This document shows positions 1 to 7,740 of a stretch of DNA of 21,292 nt, piece by piece. The DNA is from CBDUXP01 sp965371225 [NCBI: uncultured bacterium]. Its GTDB lineage: Bacteria; Abyssobacteria; SURF-5; CBDUXP01. The stretch spans positions 1-21,292 of the forward strand of contig CBDUXP010000063.1 of the NCBI GenBank assembly GCA_965371225.1, read 5' to 3'. Within the stretch, counting starts at the first letter, position 1. Every line of letters starts with the position of its first letter. A model generated the notes under the pieces. That model saw nothing but the letters and a program-made list of their open reading frames with translations, ran no database searches and had not been told where the DNA came from. Position numbers and translations under genes: made by a program.

Positions 1-177
1 GGGCCGCCGCGGCGTCGAGTAGGTGAAGAGCGCTACGTCTGCGATCTCGCCGACGGCCCCCGTGTACACGTTGGCGTAGGCGACGCGGCCGTCCGCGAGT
101 CGTGAGCCTGGCGACACCTCGACCAACGGGACAATCTCGATGTCCTCCTCGTAGAGTCGCCGATAGATCCCCTGCAC
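1..177 (-). CDS. Probable partial minus-strand gene of unknown function, cut by the left edge
   Basis: The minus-strand frame that is codon-aligned with plus frame 1 reads as protein-like sequence with a coding signature. Third positions are almost all G or C, first positions are rich in G, and second positions are AT-rich. The plus strand over the same bases has a stop at 106-108 and weaker third-position bias. The peptide includes the stretches GIYRRLYEEDIEIVPLVEV and GRVAYANVYTGAVGEIADVA, which I do not recognise. An in-frame GTG at 177-175 is used here as the start and another lies at 240-238; neither has a clear ribosome-binding site. The C-terminal part lies outside the window. It may be a remnant joined to the neighbouring kinase gene rather than an intact gene. 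Function is unknown. Confidence 0.4.
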   Translation of the reverse strand, partial: MQGIYRRLYEEDIEIVPLVEVSPGSRLADGRVAYANVYTGAVGEIADVALFTYSTPRRP

Positions 178-181
178 CGTC

Positions 182-189
182 AGAAGGGG
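182..189 (+). promoter_or_regulatory. Ribosome-binding site of the hybrid kinase
   Basis: AGAAGGGG lies six bases before the GTG at 196. This favours GTG 196 over the ATG at 208 as the kinase start. Confidence 0.45.
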
Positions 190-195
190 CTCGTC

Positions 196-2148
196 GTGGG
201 CGACATCATGGCGCGGCGTCAGGCGGAGTTCGCCTTGCACGAGAGCCGGAGCAGTCTGGCCCGGGCACAAGAGATCGCGCAGTTGGGGAACTGGACCCTC
301 GACCTGACCACGGGCGAACTGCGCTGGTCGAATGAGGTGTACCGCATCTTCGGCGTGACGCCCGAGACGTACTCCCCCACGCTCGAGAGTGCCACCGTGA
401 TGTTCCACCCGGACGATCGCGAACCCGCGCTCGCCGCCCTGCAGCGGGCCTACCAATCGAACGAGCCGGACACGGCCAACTACCGGATCATTCGTCCCGA
501 CGGCGCGGTCCGCATCCTGCACAGCCGGGGGGAAGCGGTGACGTCAGCGGACGGCCACCGCCAAGTCGTAGGCACGGTGCAGGACATCACCGCGCGCCAC
601 GAGGCCGAAGCCCAGCGCGACCTGTTGGCCACCGCCGTGGAACAGGCGGCGGAGATGATTCTCATTACGGACGCGGACGGCAGCATCGAATACGTGAACC
701 CAGCGTTCGAGCGCATCACCGGGTACACGCGCGAGGAGGCGATCGGCCAGACGCCCCGCCTCCTGAAGAGCGGCAAGCACGAGGACGCCTTCTACACGGA
801 ACTCTGGGACATCGTCTCACGGGGAGAAGTGTGGGCCGGGAACTTCATCAACAAGCGGAAGGACGGATCGGAGTACGAGGAGGAAGCCGTCATCTCCCCT
901 GTCCGCGACGCGCAGGGCCAGATCGTCCAGTTCGTGAAGGTCATGCGCGACGTCACCCAGGAACGCACGTTGGAACAGCAGCTCCGGCAGGCCCAGAAAA
1001 TGGAAGCCATCGGCACGCTGGCCGGCGGCATCGCCCACGACTTCAATAACATCCTGACCGCGATCCTGGGCTTCGCCGAACTGGCCCAGCAGGCGGCGCC
1101 TGCCGGCAGCGATACGGCGGAGAATATCAACGAGGTGCTGACGGCCAGCGCGCGCGCCCGCGCCCTGGTCGCGCAGATTCTCGCGTTCAGCCGCCAGCAG
1201 GAGGTCGAGCGGCAGCCCATGGACATCATCCCGCTGCTCAAGGAAGCCATGCGGCTCGTCCGCGCCGGCCTGCCCAGCACCATCGAAATTCGCACCGACC
1301 TGCCGGGCAGCGCGGTGGTGGAAGCGGACCCCAGCGAAATCCATCAGGCCCTGATGAATCTGGCGACGAACGCCGGCCAGGCCATGCCCGAGGGCGGCAC
1401 GCTGCACGTGAGTGTCGAACACCTGGATCTGGACGCCGCCGCCTGCGCCGAACACCAGGGCCTCACGCCGGGGCTCTACGTGTGTCTTACGGTCCGGGAC
1501 ACCGGCTGTGGCATGGATGCCGACACGCTGGGCCGCATTTTCGAACCGTACTTCACCACGAAAGCCGTCGGGGAAGGCACCGGCCTGGGACTCGCGGTGG
1601 TACACGGCATCACCAAGAGTCTCGCAGGCGACGTGGCCGTGACGAGCGAACCGGGTGCGGGCACCGCCTTCCACCTGTACCTGCCGGCGGCGGACGCCGG
1701 GCCCGCCGCGGAGGCCAGACCCCTCGCGGCCGCGGTGGGCGGCGACGAGGCGGTGCTCCTGGTGGATGATGAACCGCAGGTGCAGACCGTGGTGCAGCGA
1801 GCGCTCGAACGCTTGGGCTACCGGGTCACCACGTGCGGCGACGGGCGGGAAGCGCTGGCGCAATTGCACGCGACCCCGGATGAATTTGCCGTCGTGGTCA
1901 CGGACAAGACCATGCCCCACCTCACCGGGTTCGAGCTGACCCGCGAAATCCGCCGGCACTGGCCGCACCTGCCCGTGCTCATGTGCACCGGGCTCTGGGA
2001 TCGGGATCTGGTTGAACGGGCGCAGGGGATCGGCGTCACCGAACTCGTGATGAAGCCGCTCACCGGCACCGAACTCGGCCACGCCATCCGGCGCATATTG
2101 GACGCGCCGCGTCCGACGCCCTCCCGCTCCCGGACACCGACCGCGTAA
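196..2148 (+). CDS. Hybrid sensor histidine kinase (PAS-PAS-HisKA-HATPase-REC)
   Basis: Signalling kinase of 650 residues with no membrane segment, so probably cytosolic. Two PAS/PAC sensor domains occupy about residues 15-135 and 145-265. A HisKA domain follows with the phospho-acceptor His281 in the motif AHDFNNIL. The HATPase_c domain has its N box around Asn392, the G1 motif DTGCGM at 435 and the G2 motif GEGTGLGLA at 459. A C-terminal receiver domain (about 518-640) carries acidic Asp524/Asp525, phospho-acceptor Asp570, Thr598 and Lys620. It therefore probably autophosphorylates and passes phosphate to its own receiver. No output domain is fused and no response regulator is adjacent, so the target is unknown. 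The protein begins directly in an ARRQAE-type linker that normally follows an earlier PAS domain, which hints at a lost N-terminal part. The downstream neighbour is convergent. Confidence 0.9.
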   Translation: MGDIMARRQAEFALHESRSSLARAQEIAQLGNWTLDLTTGELRWSNEVYRIFGVTPETYSPTLESATVMFHPDDREPALAALQRAYQSNEPDTANYRIIRPDGAVRILHSRGEAVTSADGHRQVVGTVQDITARHEAEAQRDLLATAVEQAAEMILITDADGSIEYVNPAFERITGYTREEAIGQTPRLLKSGKHEDAFYTELWDIVSRGEVWAGNFINKRKDGSEYEEEAVISPVRDAQGQIVQFVKVMRDVTQERTLEQQLRQAQKMEAIGTLAGGIAHDFNNILTAILGFAELAQQAAPAGSDTAENINEVLTASARARALVAQILAFSRQQEVERQPMDIIPLLKEAMRLVRAGLPSTIEIRTDLPGSAVVEADPSEIHQALMNLATNAGQAMPEGGTLHVSVEHLDLDAAACAEHQGLTPGLYVCLTVRDTGCGMDADTLGRIFEPYFTTKAVGEGTGLGLAVVHGITKSLAGDVAVTSEPGAGTAFHLYLPAADAGPAAEARPLAAAVGGDEAVLLVDDEPQVQTVVQRALERLGYRVTTCGDGREALAQLHATPDEFAVVVTDKTMPHLTGFELTREIRRHWPHLPVLMCTGLWDRDLVERAQGIGVTELVMKPLTGTELGHAIRRILDAPRPTPSRSRTPTA

Positions 2149-2150
2149 CC

Positions 2151-2171
2151 CCGCGCGCCGCCGCCGCGCGG
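2151..2171. terminator. Hairpin between convergent genes
   Basis: CCGCGCG (2151-2157) and CGCGCGG (2165-2171) form a perfect 7-bp inverted repeat with a 7-base loop. It fills the gap between the ends of the kinase and the MFS gene. There is no T run, so it may be a bidirectional or Rho-aided stop, or only a GC-rich palindrome. Confidence 0.4.
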
Positions 2172-3518
2172 CTACTTGAGCGAAAGGACCCGCGCCCGGA
2201 CGGCGACCACGCTGCCGATGCACGCGAGGAGACAGCACGCCGCCAGTTGCAACGTGTGCTGCACCCCAAGCGCGAGGGTGGTGCGCGTGCCGATGGCCGC
2301 CGCGGCCGCGGTCGCCGCCAGATTGCCCAGCGGGGCGCACCCCTGCGTGAACAGGATCACGATGCTCATGATGCGCCCCCGCATGGCGTCCGACGCCTCG
2401 CGCTGAATGAGTGTCAGGTTCAGGCTGAAAAACACGCCGCCACTCATACCCCACAGGAGGAGCAGCGGCAGGCCCACAGGCATCCGCGGAATGCTGCCGA
2501 TGAGCAAGAGGGTCACCCCGCCGATAGCCAGGACCCCGATCATCTTCCGTCCCGACCCGGTGAGGTCGTGCCGGGACCCCACCGCCAGCGTGCCGATGAT
2601 CAGGCCAATGCCCATAGCTCCCTGTATCAGACCTTGGCCGCGCACGTCCGACCCGTATACGTCCCGCGCGAGGAGCGGGGCCAGCGCGGTAAACGGCCCG
2701 ATGAAGAACAGACCGGGGAGCGCCGTCGTGAACAACAGGACGCGGATGATCCGATTGCGCCAGGCATCGCGCAGACCTTCCGCGATGCCCAAGACCACAC
2801 CGCGCACGCCGCGCGCCTGGGTGGCTTGGGAGTTCGGATCCGCGATGAGGGGCGGGAGACGCAGCGGGATCAGCGGGAGAATCGCCAGCCCGAACAGGAC
2901 CGTCAGCATGCCGAAGCTCGCCTGGAGGCCGGCGGAGCGGATGAGCACCCCCGCCAGCACCGGCCCGAGAATCATGCTGGCGTACTGCGCAAGGTTGGTC
3001 AGCGCCATAGCGTTGAGGAGGTATGGCTTCGGCACCAGACCGGGCACCGCTGCGAGCCGGGTGGGGTGGACCAGCGCCTGCACCGTGCCCATGAGGAAGT
3101 TGATGCCGTAGAGCACCGGAATCGTGAGGTGATTCGTGGCGTACAGGACGAAATACGCCGCGCCAAGTACGAGGCGGAACGTTTGGCTCGCGATGAGCAG
3201 CCGGCGCCGATCTACCCGGTCCGCGAGCACCCCCGCGAACACGCTGAAGAGAAAGAGCGGCAGCATGCCGAAGAACGGCACGAGTCCCACGTAGCGCAGG
3301 ATCGCCGCCTCCTGGCCCGCACTCCGCAGAGACTGGATCAGATAGTCCTGCAGCGTGATCATCACGAAGCCGGACCCGAACCACGCCAGGAACGTGTTGA
3401 GAAACAGATAGCGGAAGGGCGCGAACGACAGCGCGGCGAACATGCCGCGCCGCGCCCCGTCGCCGGGCGGGCTGGGCGCAGCTGATGTCCCGGACTCGGG
3501 GGAAACGAGGTCAGCCAT
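2172..3518 (-). CDS. MFS transporter, EntS-like (MFS_3) exporter family
   Basis: Integral membrane protein of 448 residues, the usual length for a 12-helix major facilitator. A polar N-terminal tail of about 30 residues precedes the first helix (starting near FRYLFLNTFLAWFG). The loop between helices 2 and 3 carries the motif A variant GVLADRVDRRRLL, typical of proton-coupled MFS exporters. The overall pattern (one-gene exporter, RVDRRR loop, MSGGVFFSLNLTLIQ segment) matches the enterobactin-exporter/macrolide-efflux branch. Substrate cannot be read from sequence. The start is ATG 3518, 60 bases after the aldo/keto reductase stop on the same strand, so co-transcription is possible. It converges on the hybrid kinase. 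Confidence 0.85.
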   Translation of the reverse strand: MADLVSPESGTSAAPSPPGDGARRGMFAALSFAPFRYLFLNTFLAWFGSGFVMITLQDYLIQSLRSAGQEAAILRYVGLVPFFGMLPLFLFSVFAGVLADRVDRRRLLIASQTFRLVLGAAYFVLYATNHLTIPVLYGINFLMGTVQALVHPTRLAAVPGLVPKPYLLNAMALTNLAQYASMILGPVLAGVLIRSAGLQASFGMLTVLFGLAILPLIPLRLPPLIADPNSQATQARGVRGVVLGIAEGLRDAWRNRIIRVLLFTTALPGLFFIGPFTALAPLLARDVYGSDVRGQGLIQGAMGIGLIIGTLAVGSRHDLTGSGRKMIGVLAIGGVTLLLIGSIPRMPVGLPLLLLWGMSGGVFFSLNLTLIQREASDAMRGRIMSIVILFTQGCAPLGNLAATAAAAAIGTRTTLALGVQHTLQLAACCLLACIGSVVAVRARVLSLK

Positions 3519-3578
3519 ACAGCGGCCGAAGTCGCGCGCCGCGCGCCGAGGTGCCCCGGCGTGCCACGGAGCGACGGG

Positions 3579-4715
3579 CTAGACTTCGGCCTCCGCCCAG
3601 AGGCGTTGGCCGCCTTCGCCGGCCAACCGGTCGTGCGTGTCGAACAGGAGCGTCGGGATGTCCAACTTCTCGGGACACCGGGGCAGACAGTCGCCGCACT
3701 TGGTGCACGCGGTGGCGTTCACGCCCGGCTGCCAATGGTCCGCGTTGCCGAGCATGTCGTAGCGGTAATTGCCGTAGTCCGTCATGTCGAACGCCACGGC
3801 CAGGTTGCGGTACCGCAGGATCTCGGGGATGTCGATCTTCTCCGGACACGGCAGGCAGTCGTAACACTCGGTGCAGTAGGTGGCGCCGACCCCCTGCACT
3901 TTGCCCGCGGTCAGCCCGTCGATGAGCCGCTGTTCCTCGGCCGTGCGCTCCGGGCCCCCGTCCGCAATCGCCAGGTGCAGGTCCAGTTCGTCCGGGTGCG
4001 CGGCGCCGACGGTGCACGTGGTGACCCCCGGCGTGGTCAGGCAAAAGCGGTGGTTCAGGCCGACCGGCGAATACGGTGCGCACAGTTCCGTCAGCACGTC
4101 CGTGGGCGCATACAGCTTGCCGCCCTTGTCCGAGGGCGAGATGATGAGCACCCCCATGTCCTTCTCGTGCGCGCGCTGCACCGCCGCCAGGTTACGTTGG
4201 CGCATGTAATAGTAGTGGACGTTCATGGACTCGAACTCGTCCGTGTCCAGGCACTTCAGGATGAACTCCAGCGGCGCGTGCGTGCTGAACCCCAGGTGCC
4301 CCACGAGCCCATCGTCCATGGCCTTGCGCGCGCCCTCCAGGGCGCCGTCCGCGCGGAACGTGTACTCGTACATCTCGTCGTTGTTCAGCCCGTGCACGTC
4401 CAGGTTATCCAGGTAGTCCACGCCGAGCTTCTTCATGGACTGCTCCAGGAGCATGCGGTACGCGTCCGCCGGGCACGGGGGAATCTTCGTGGTCAGGATC
4501 ACCTGGTCCCGGGGAATGTCCTGGAGCACCTTGCCGAGGAGGTCTTCGCTGTTCCCGTAGAACCGCGCCGTCTCCAGGTGCGTGAGCCCCGCCTCCACCG
4601 CCCGGTGGATCGTGGCGAGCGCCTGGTCCTCCCCCACCGGATCGGGAATGCGCATGGCCCCGAACGTCAGGACAGGCAGTTGTAACTCAGTTTTGCCGAA
4701 CCGGCGATATTCCAC
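3579..4715 (-). CDS. Aldo/keto reductase with C-terminal 4Fe-4S ferredoxin domain
   Basis: Predicted cytosolic oxidoreductase of 378 residues. The N-terminal TIM-barrel aldo/keto reductase domain (about 1-270) opens with the family signature EYRRFGKTELQLPVLTFG. The catalytic tetrad positions are Glu48 (normally Asp), Tyr53 in RFYGNSE, Lys77 in TTKIPP and His108 in DVHGL. The C-terminal domain has two cysteine clusters: Cys281/284/287/290 followed by Pro, and Cys337/340/343/347 followed by Pro, as in a two-cluster ferredoxin fold. This fused architecture is a known subfamily, whose substrate is generally unassigned. It probably couples Fe-S electron transfer to reduction of a carbonyl compound. 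The start is GTG, supported by a strong ribosome-binding site. The MFS gene follows on the same strand. Confidence 0.9.
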   Translation of the reverse strand: MEYRRFGKTELQLPVLTFGAMRIPDPVGEDQALATIHRAVEAGLTHLETARFYGNSEDLLGKVLQDIPRDQVILTTKIPPCPADAYRMLLEQSMKKLGVDYLDNLDVHGLNNDEMYEYTFRADGALEGARKAMDDGLVGHLGFSTHAPLEFILKCLDTDEFESMNVHYYYMRQRNLAAVQRAHEKDMGVLIISPSDKGGKLYAPTDVLTELCAPYSPVGLNHRFCLTTPGVTTCTVGAAHPDELDLHLAIADGGPERTAEEQRLIDGLTAGKVQGVGATYCTECYDCLPCPEKIDIPEILRYRNLAVAFDMTDYGNYRYDMLGNADHWQPGVNATACTKCGDCLPRCPEKLDIPTLLFDTHDRLAGEGGQRLWAEAEV

Positions 4716-4720
4716 AGCGG

Positions 4721-4728
4721 CACCTCCT
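4721..4728 (-). promoter_or_regulatory. Strong ribosome-binding site of the aldo/keto reductase
   Basis: On the minus strand this reads AGGAGGTG, five bases before GTG 4715-4713. It decides the non-ATG start. Confidence 0.7.
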
Positions 4729-4748
4729 CAGCGACCGAGCGAGTGCAC

Positions 4749-4754
4749 AGTATA
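4749..4754 (-). promoter_or_regulatory. Possible -10 element before the aldo/keto reductase
   Basis: On the minus strand TATACT matches the sigma70 -10 hexamer at five of six positions, about 35 bases upstream of the start. No convincing -35 hexamer is visible, so the call is weak. Confidence 0.2.
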
Positions 4755-4789
4755 GCGATCGCGGCCCGGTCGGCGGCTGCCGGCCGCGC

Positions 4790-4807
4790 GCCCCGCGGCG
4801 CCGGGGC
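4790..4807 (-). terminator. Hairpin after the zinc-ribbon gene
   Basis: GCCCCG and CGGGGC form a 6-bp stem with a 6-base loop, starting 18 bases beyond the stop of the zinc-ribbon protein. No T run follows, so it is a tentative terminator. Confidence 0.3.
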
Positions 4808-4824
4808 GACCGAATCAGCGGCCC

Positions 4825-6906
4825 CTAGGGCGGACAGAGGAGCGCGTCGCCAAGCTGTGCGTACCAGGACGGCGCTTGTTCCAATTGGGCTTGCCGGTCC
4901 GGGCTCTCCTCGACATCTGGCGGCGAGTCCGTGAGCGGGGCACCGACCGGGGTCGCCAAAATCTCCGCGCTGACGAGGATCATCGCCTCCGGCACCGTCA
5001 TGCTGCACCGGCGCGACACGGCCACCGCGGTGGTATCAAGGTGCTGCGTGTGCTCCCAATAGGTCAGCGACAGCCAAACGGACTTCGCGTGGCCCGTCGC
5101 ATCGACGACGGCCTCCAACATGGCCACCGCTTCCGGATCCTGCGTCTGCAAGCCACGTCCGGCCAGGGCGACGCTCAACCCCAGCGCCGAGCGCGCGTAC
5201 GCATTCAGATCGCGCGAGGGCACGCCGGTCATAGCGACGCGCGTCACTGCGTTGCGTACGAGCTTCAGCGGCAGGTCGAACTCAACCGCCATCTGGATCG
5301 CGGCGAACTGCGCCCCCAGCGCTCGCGCTTCCCGCGCCATCTGTTCGAGCAGCGTCAATTCGTCCGCCGTCAAGGTGTCCTCGCCGGTCAGCAACAGCAG
5401 CGCCTCTTCCACGACGGCTTCCACCGTCGCGAGTTCCGCATCGCTCAACGACGCCAACAGGTCCGCCAACAGGGCGGCGACTTCTTCCTCCGTGAGGTCT
5501 TGGGCGTACGCGGGGCGCCCAAAGACGGCCTTCCGGCTCACCTGCGCAACGTGACCGGCCACCCGGCGCAACAGCGATACGTCGCGCCCGGGCGAGACCG
5601 GTTGGTCGGGCGGGGGCGCATCCTCCGCTTCCCGGGGCACCAGGAACGTGTCGAGCGGTGGTGGCTCTTCCGGAACGTCCACGTGCACCGCCCGGACCAC
5701 CTCCCCCAGCCAGGCACGTTCAGCCGGCGAGACTTCACGCAACGCCAGGCGGGTGCGCTCGCGGGCCGCGCGGCGGTTTGGGTGATCCGCCGGGCGCGAC
5801 CGGAAAAACCGTGCTTCGCGGCGCATCCGCGTCACCTGTGCGTCCACCTGCCGCAAGCCGGCCGGCGTGAGGACCACGATCCGTGCTTCGAGCAGCAAGA
5901 GTTGCGCCTCGGTAGGCAGGCGCGCGATCCGCGCGCGGCGCATGGGTCCTGGTCCGCCCGGCTCCAACGCCCGCAGCACCAGGCCCGCGGTACAAAGTGT
6001 GAGCCCCACGCCGATGCGGACCACGCGGCGCACCGTTGCCCGGATGCGGCGCCGTTGCCCCAAGCTCACCTGCCCGGGCGGCGGCGGCGCCTGCGGTCGC
6101 CCGCCCATCAGGCGTTCTTCCAGCACATCCTTCTTGTGGACCTCATGGGTGGAGTAGAACGCGCCGCATCCCATGCATTTAATCCGGTCGCCCGCTTCGT
6201 CTTCGCTCGCGCTCCCTTCGTATCCGCAGACGGGGCATACCGTGCGCAGCTCGGGCGGCGCGCGCAGGGCCGCCAGGTGTGTGGCCAGCGAATCGTCGGC
6301 ATCGCTCGCCTCCAACGGTTCAGCATCTTCCTGCAGCGGAACCGGGGTGGGCGCGTCGCAGTTTGCGCAAGGTCGAGTGCTGCCGGCGAAGCGCCCCGGC
6401 ACCGTGTTTTCGAACCCGCACACGCTGCAGCGTGCGCGCAGGGTTTCCGCGGGGGTCGCCCCCCGCTCGGCTGGGGTGGACTGGGCGCGGCGATGGGCGC
6501 GGGGCTCGGCCGCCGGAGTGGCAGTGGCCCCGCCGCGCGGCACGGGCAGGGTGTCCGCCGAGGTGGCCAGGGGCCCCCCGCACTCCGGACACAAGTACCC
6601 GCTGGGCTCGGGTGGCGGAGCGGGACCGCACCAGCCACACCCACACTGCATCGCGGGCCCCGGCCGCTGACGCCGCAAGCGTCCCAGCGAGATGCGCAGG
6701 CTGTCCTGGAGGCGATCCCACCCGGCGCGGACCCGCACCGCCATGCCACCCTCACCAATAGACAGCGTCGCGCCGCAGTCCGGACACCGAATCTTCTTCC
6801 CCGGCCGGGCGCGCCGCACGGGCCCCTGGTGGCCACAGTCGGGACACGTCACCGATATGCGCGCGGCATCGTCCCGCCGTTGTCCTCCGGTGTCTGATTT
6901 CGACAT
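4825..6906 (-). CDS. Multi-zinc-ribbon protein of unknown function, possibly membrane-anchored
   Basis: Protein of 693 residues that I cannot assign to a named family. The N-terminal third holds four zinc-ribbon-like Cys4 modules: Cys21/24-41/44, Cys88/90/93-106/109, Cys160/163-180/183 and Cys224/227-244/247. They are joined by Pro/Ala-rich linkers. A short hydrophobic stretch (about 296-311, GVGLTLCTAGLVL) may be a single membrane span, preceded by an Arg-rich segment that would stay inside. The C-terminal half (about 330-693) is Ala/Leu/Glu-rich and mostly helical, with no catalytic motif I recognise. The start is ATG 6906. The ribbons could bind nucleic acid or protein, or regulate the C-terminal part. 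The gene has normal GC and codon pattern for the region. Confidence 0.75.
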   Translation of the reverse strand: MSKSDTGGQRRDDAARISVTCPDCGHQGPVRRARPGKKIRCPDCGATLSIGEGGMAVRVRAGWDRLQDSLRISLGRLRRQRPGPAMQCGCGWCGPAPPPEPSGYLCPECGGPLATSADTLPVPRGGATATPAAEPRAHRRAQSTPAERGATPAETLRARCSVCGFENTVPGRFAGSTRPCANCDAPTPVPLQEDAEPLEASDADDSLATHLAALRAPPELRTVCPVCGYEGSASEDEAGDRIKCMGCGAFYSTHEVHKKDVLEERLMGGRPQAPPPPGQVSLGQRRRIRATVRRVVRIGVGLTLCTAGLVLRALEPGGPGPMRRARIARLPTEAQLLLLEARIVVLTPAGLRQVDAQVTRMRREARFFRSRPADHPNRRAARERTRLALREVSPAERAWLGEVVRAVHVDVPEEPPPLDTFLVPREAEDAPPPDQPVSPGRDVSLLRRVAGHVAQVSRKAVFGRPAYAQDLTEEEVAALLADLLASLSDAELATVEAVVEEALLLLTGEDTLTADELTLLEQMAREARALGAQFAAIQMAVEFDLPLKLVRNAVTRVAMTGVPSRDLNAYARSALGLSVALAGRGLQTQDPEAVAMLEAVVDATGHAKSVWLSLTYWEHTQHLDTTAVAVSRRCSMTVPEAMILVSAEILATPVGAPLTDSPPDVEESPDRQAQLEQAPSWYAQLGDALLCPP

Positions 6907-6982
6907 GCGCGCCGACCTAGACCTCGGCTACCGTCGCGCAGGTCGCCCGCGAGCCTGCGCACGACGGACACCGGCCCCCGCT

Positions 6983-7171
6983 TCACTCACGTGCGTCACC
7001 GATCACCCCGCGAAAGAGAAACGCCCCGCCCGCGCCCACGAGCAGCGGCCAGAGACTGTGCGCGATCAGTGCCCCGCCCGCGCCCGCCACCCACAACGAG
7101 ATCTGCACCAGCCACGCAGGATGGCGCAGCAGTGCGAAGAGCGTGGTGGCGATTAACTTGAGGACCGGCAT
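6983..7171 (-). CDS. Small hydrophobic (membrane) protein of 62 residues
   Basis: Short minus-strand reading frame starting at ATG 7171. The peptide is hydrophobic almost throughout, with two likely membrane helices: about residues 19-38, WLVQISLWVAGAGGALIAHS, and 39-57. It ends in a short charged tail. It fits between the 113-residue gene and the zinc-ribbon gene on the same strand, with gaps of 57 and 76 bases. There is no recognisable family and no strong ribosome-binding site, so it could be a chance frame. Confidence 0.45.
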   Translation of the reverse strand: MPVLKLIATTLFALLRHPAWLVQISLWVAGAGGALIAHSLWPLLVGAGGAFLFRGVIGDARE

Positions 7172-7228
7172 GCCTACGCGCGCCGCGCACGCGCCGGAGC
7201 GCTCGGATGCCGCGATGCCGCGCGCACG

Positions 7229-7570
7229 TTAGCGCCCCCTCTGGAGGTAGCGGCTCGCCTTCCGCAGGGCGCCCGTGCACTGTTGCACCACGTCGGACCC
7301 GACCAGGTGTCGCCGCAGGGTCTTCAGGGACGGATCCAGGCCGCGCTGCTCACATGCGGCCAAAAACTCGGGCATCACGCCGGAGTCGCCGGCGACATCC
7401 AACACCACGTCAAACAGCTCGGCCCGCTGCTGGAACCCAACGGACAAGGCGCCGACCGCCGTCCACAATTCCTCCGCGGCGTGCCGCAATTCCTCGTTCT
7501 CACGTTGCAGCCGCCGTACATCCTCGGCAAGGCGCGCGATGCGTTGTGCATTGGCCTGGGCGTCGATCAT
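7229..7570 (-). CDS. Hypothetical protein with N-terminal coiled coil (113 aa)
   Basis: Small soluble protein with no recognised family. The first 45 residues look like a coiled coil with heptad-like Leu/Ala spacing (ARLAEDVRRLQRENEELRHA). A compact helical remainder ends in a basic tail (RKASRYLQRGR). ATG 7570 is chosen because the preceding minus-strand bases contain an AGCAGGGTG purine stretch; a GTG one codon upstream is an alternative. The same frame stays open to 8092 without protein-like content, so the longer version is rejected. It lies downstream of the GNAT gene, separated by 170 bases. Function is unknown. Confidence 0.6.
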   Translation of the reverse strand: MIDAQANAQRIARLAEDVRRLQRENEELRHAAEELWTAVGALSVGFQQRAELFDVVLDVAGDSGVMPEFLAACEQRGLDPSLKTLRRHLVGSDVVQQCTGALRKASRYLQRGR

Positions 7571-7722
7571 CACCCTGCTCCCGCCGTCCAACCCGGGCTC
7601 TGTCCCAGCAGGGGCGCCCCCTGTGAGCAGACAACTCGCAATATGGGGAGGGTAACACAGGCGGGGGAGGATGTTTAACTGAGGGGCCACCCCGAGACAC
7701 CGCAGCACAGCCCGCGGGGCGC

Positions 7723-7738
7723 GCGGCCGACCGGCCGC
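7723..7738 (-). terminator. Hairpin after the GNAT gene
   Basis: GCGGCCG and CGGCCGC form a 7-bp inverted repeat around two bases, three bases beyond the GNAT stop. A tail of T is missing. It could end the glycosyltransferase-GNAT transcript. Confidence 0.3.
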
Positions 7739-7740
7739 CG

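Noticed and set aside
817-3384. Minus-strand open frame of 855 codons spanning the kinase and MFS genes
   Set aside because: It crosses two well-supported genes, in one of them out of frame on the same strand, and its translation is low-complexity Arg/Gly/Ala/Pro.
2247-3485. Plus-strand open frame of 412 codons opposite the MFS gene
   Set aside because: The minus strand has membrane helices and the MFS motif. The plus translation is very rich in Arg, Glu, His and Gln and lacks domains.
4876-6897. Plus-strand open frame of 673 codons opposite the zinc-ribbon gene
   Set aside because: The minus strand has regular cysteine pairs and a normal composition. The plus translation is Arg/His/Gln-rich without motifs and is a GC-driven shadow.
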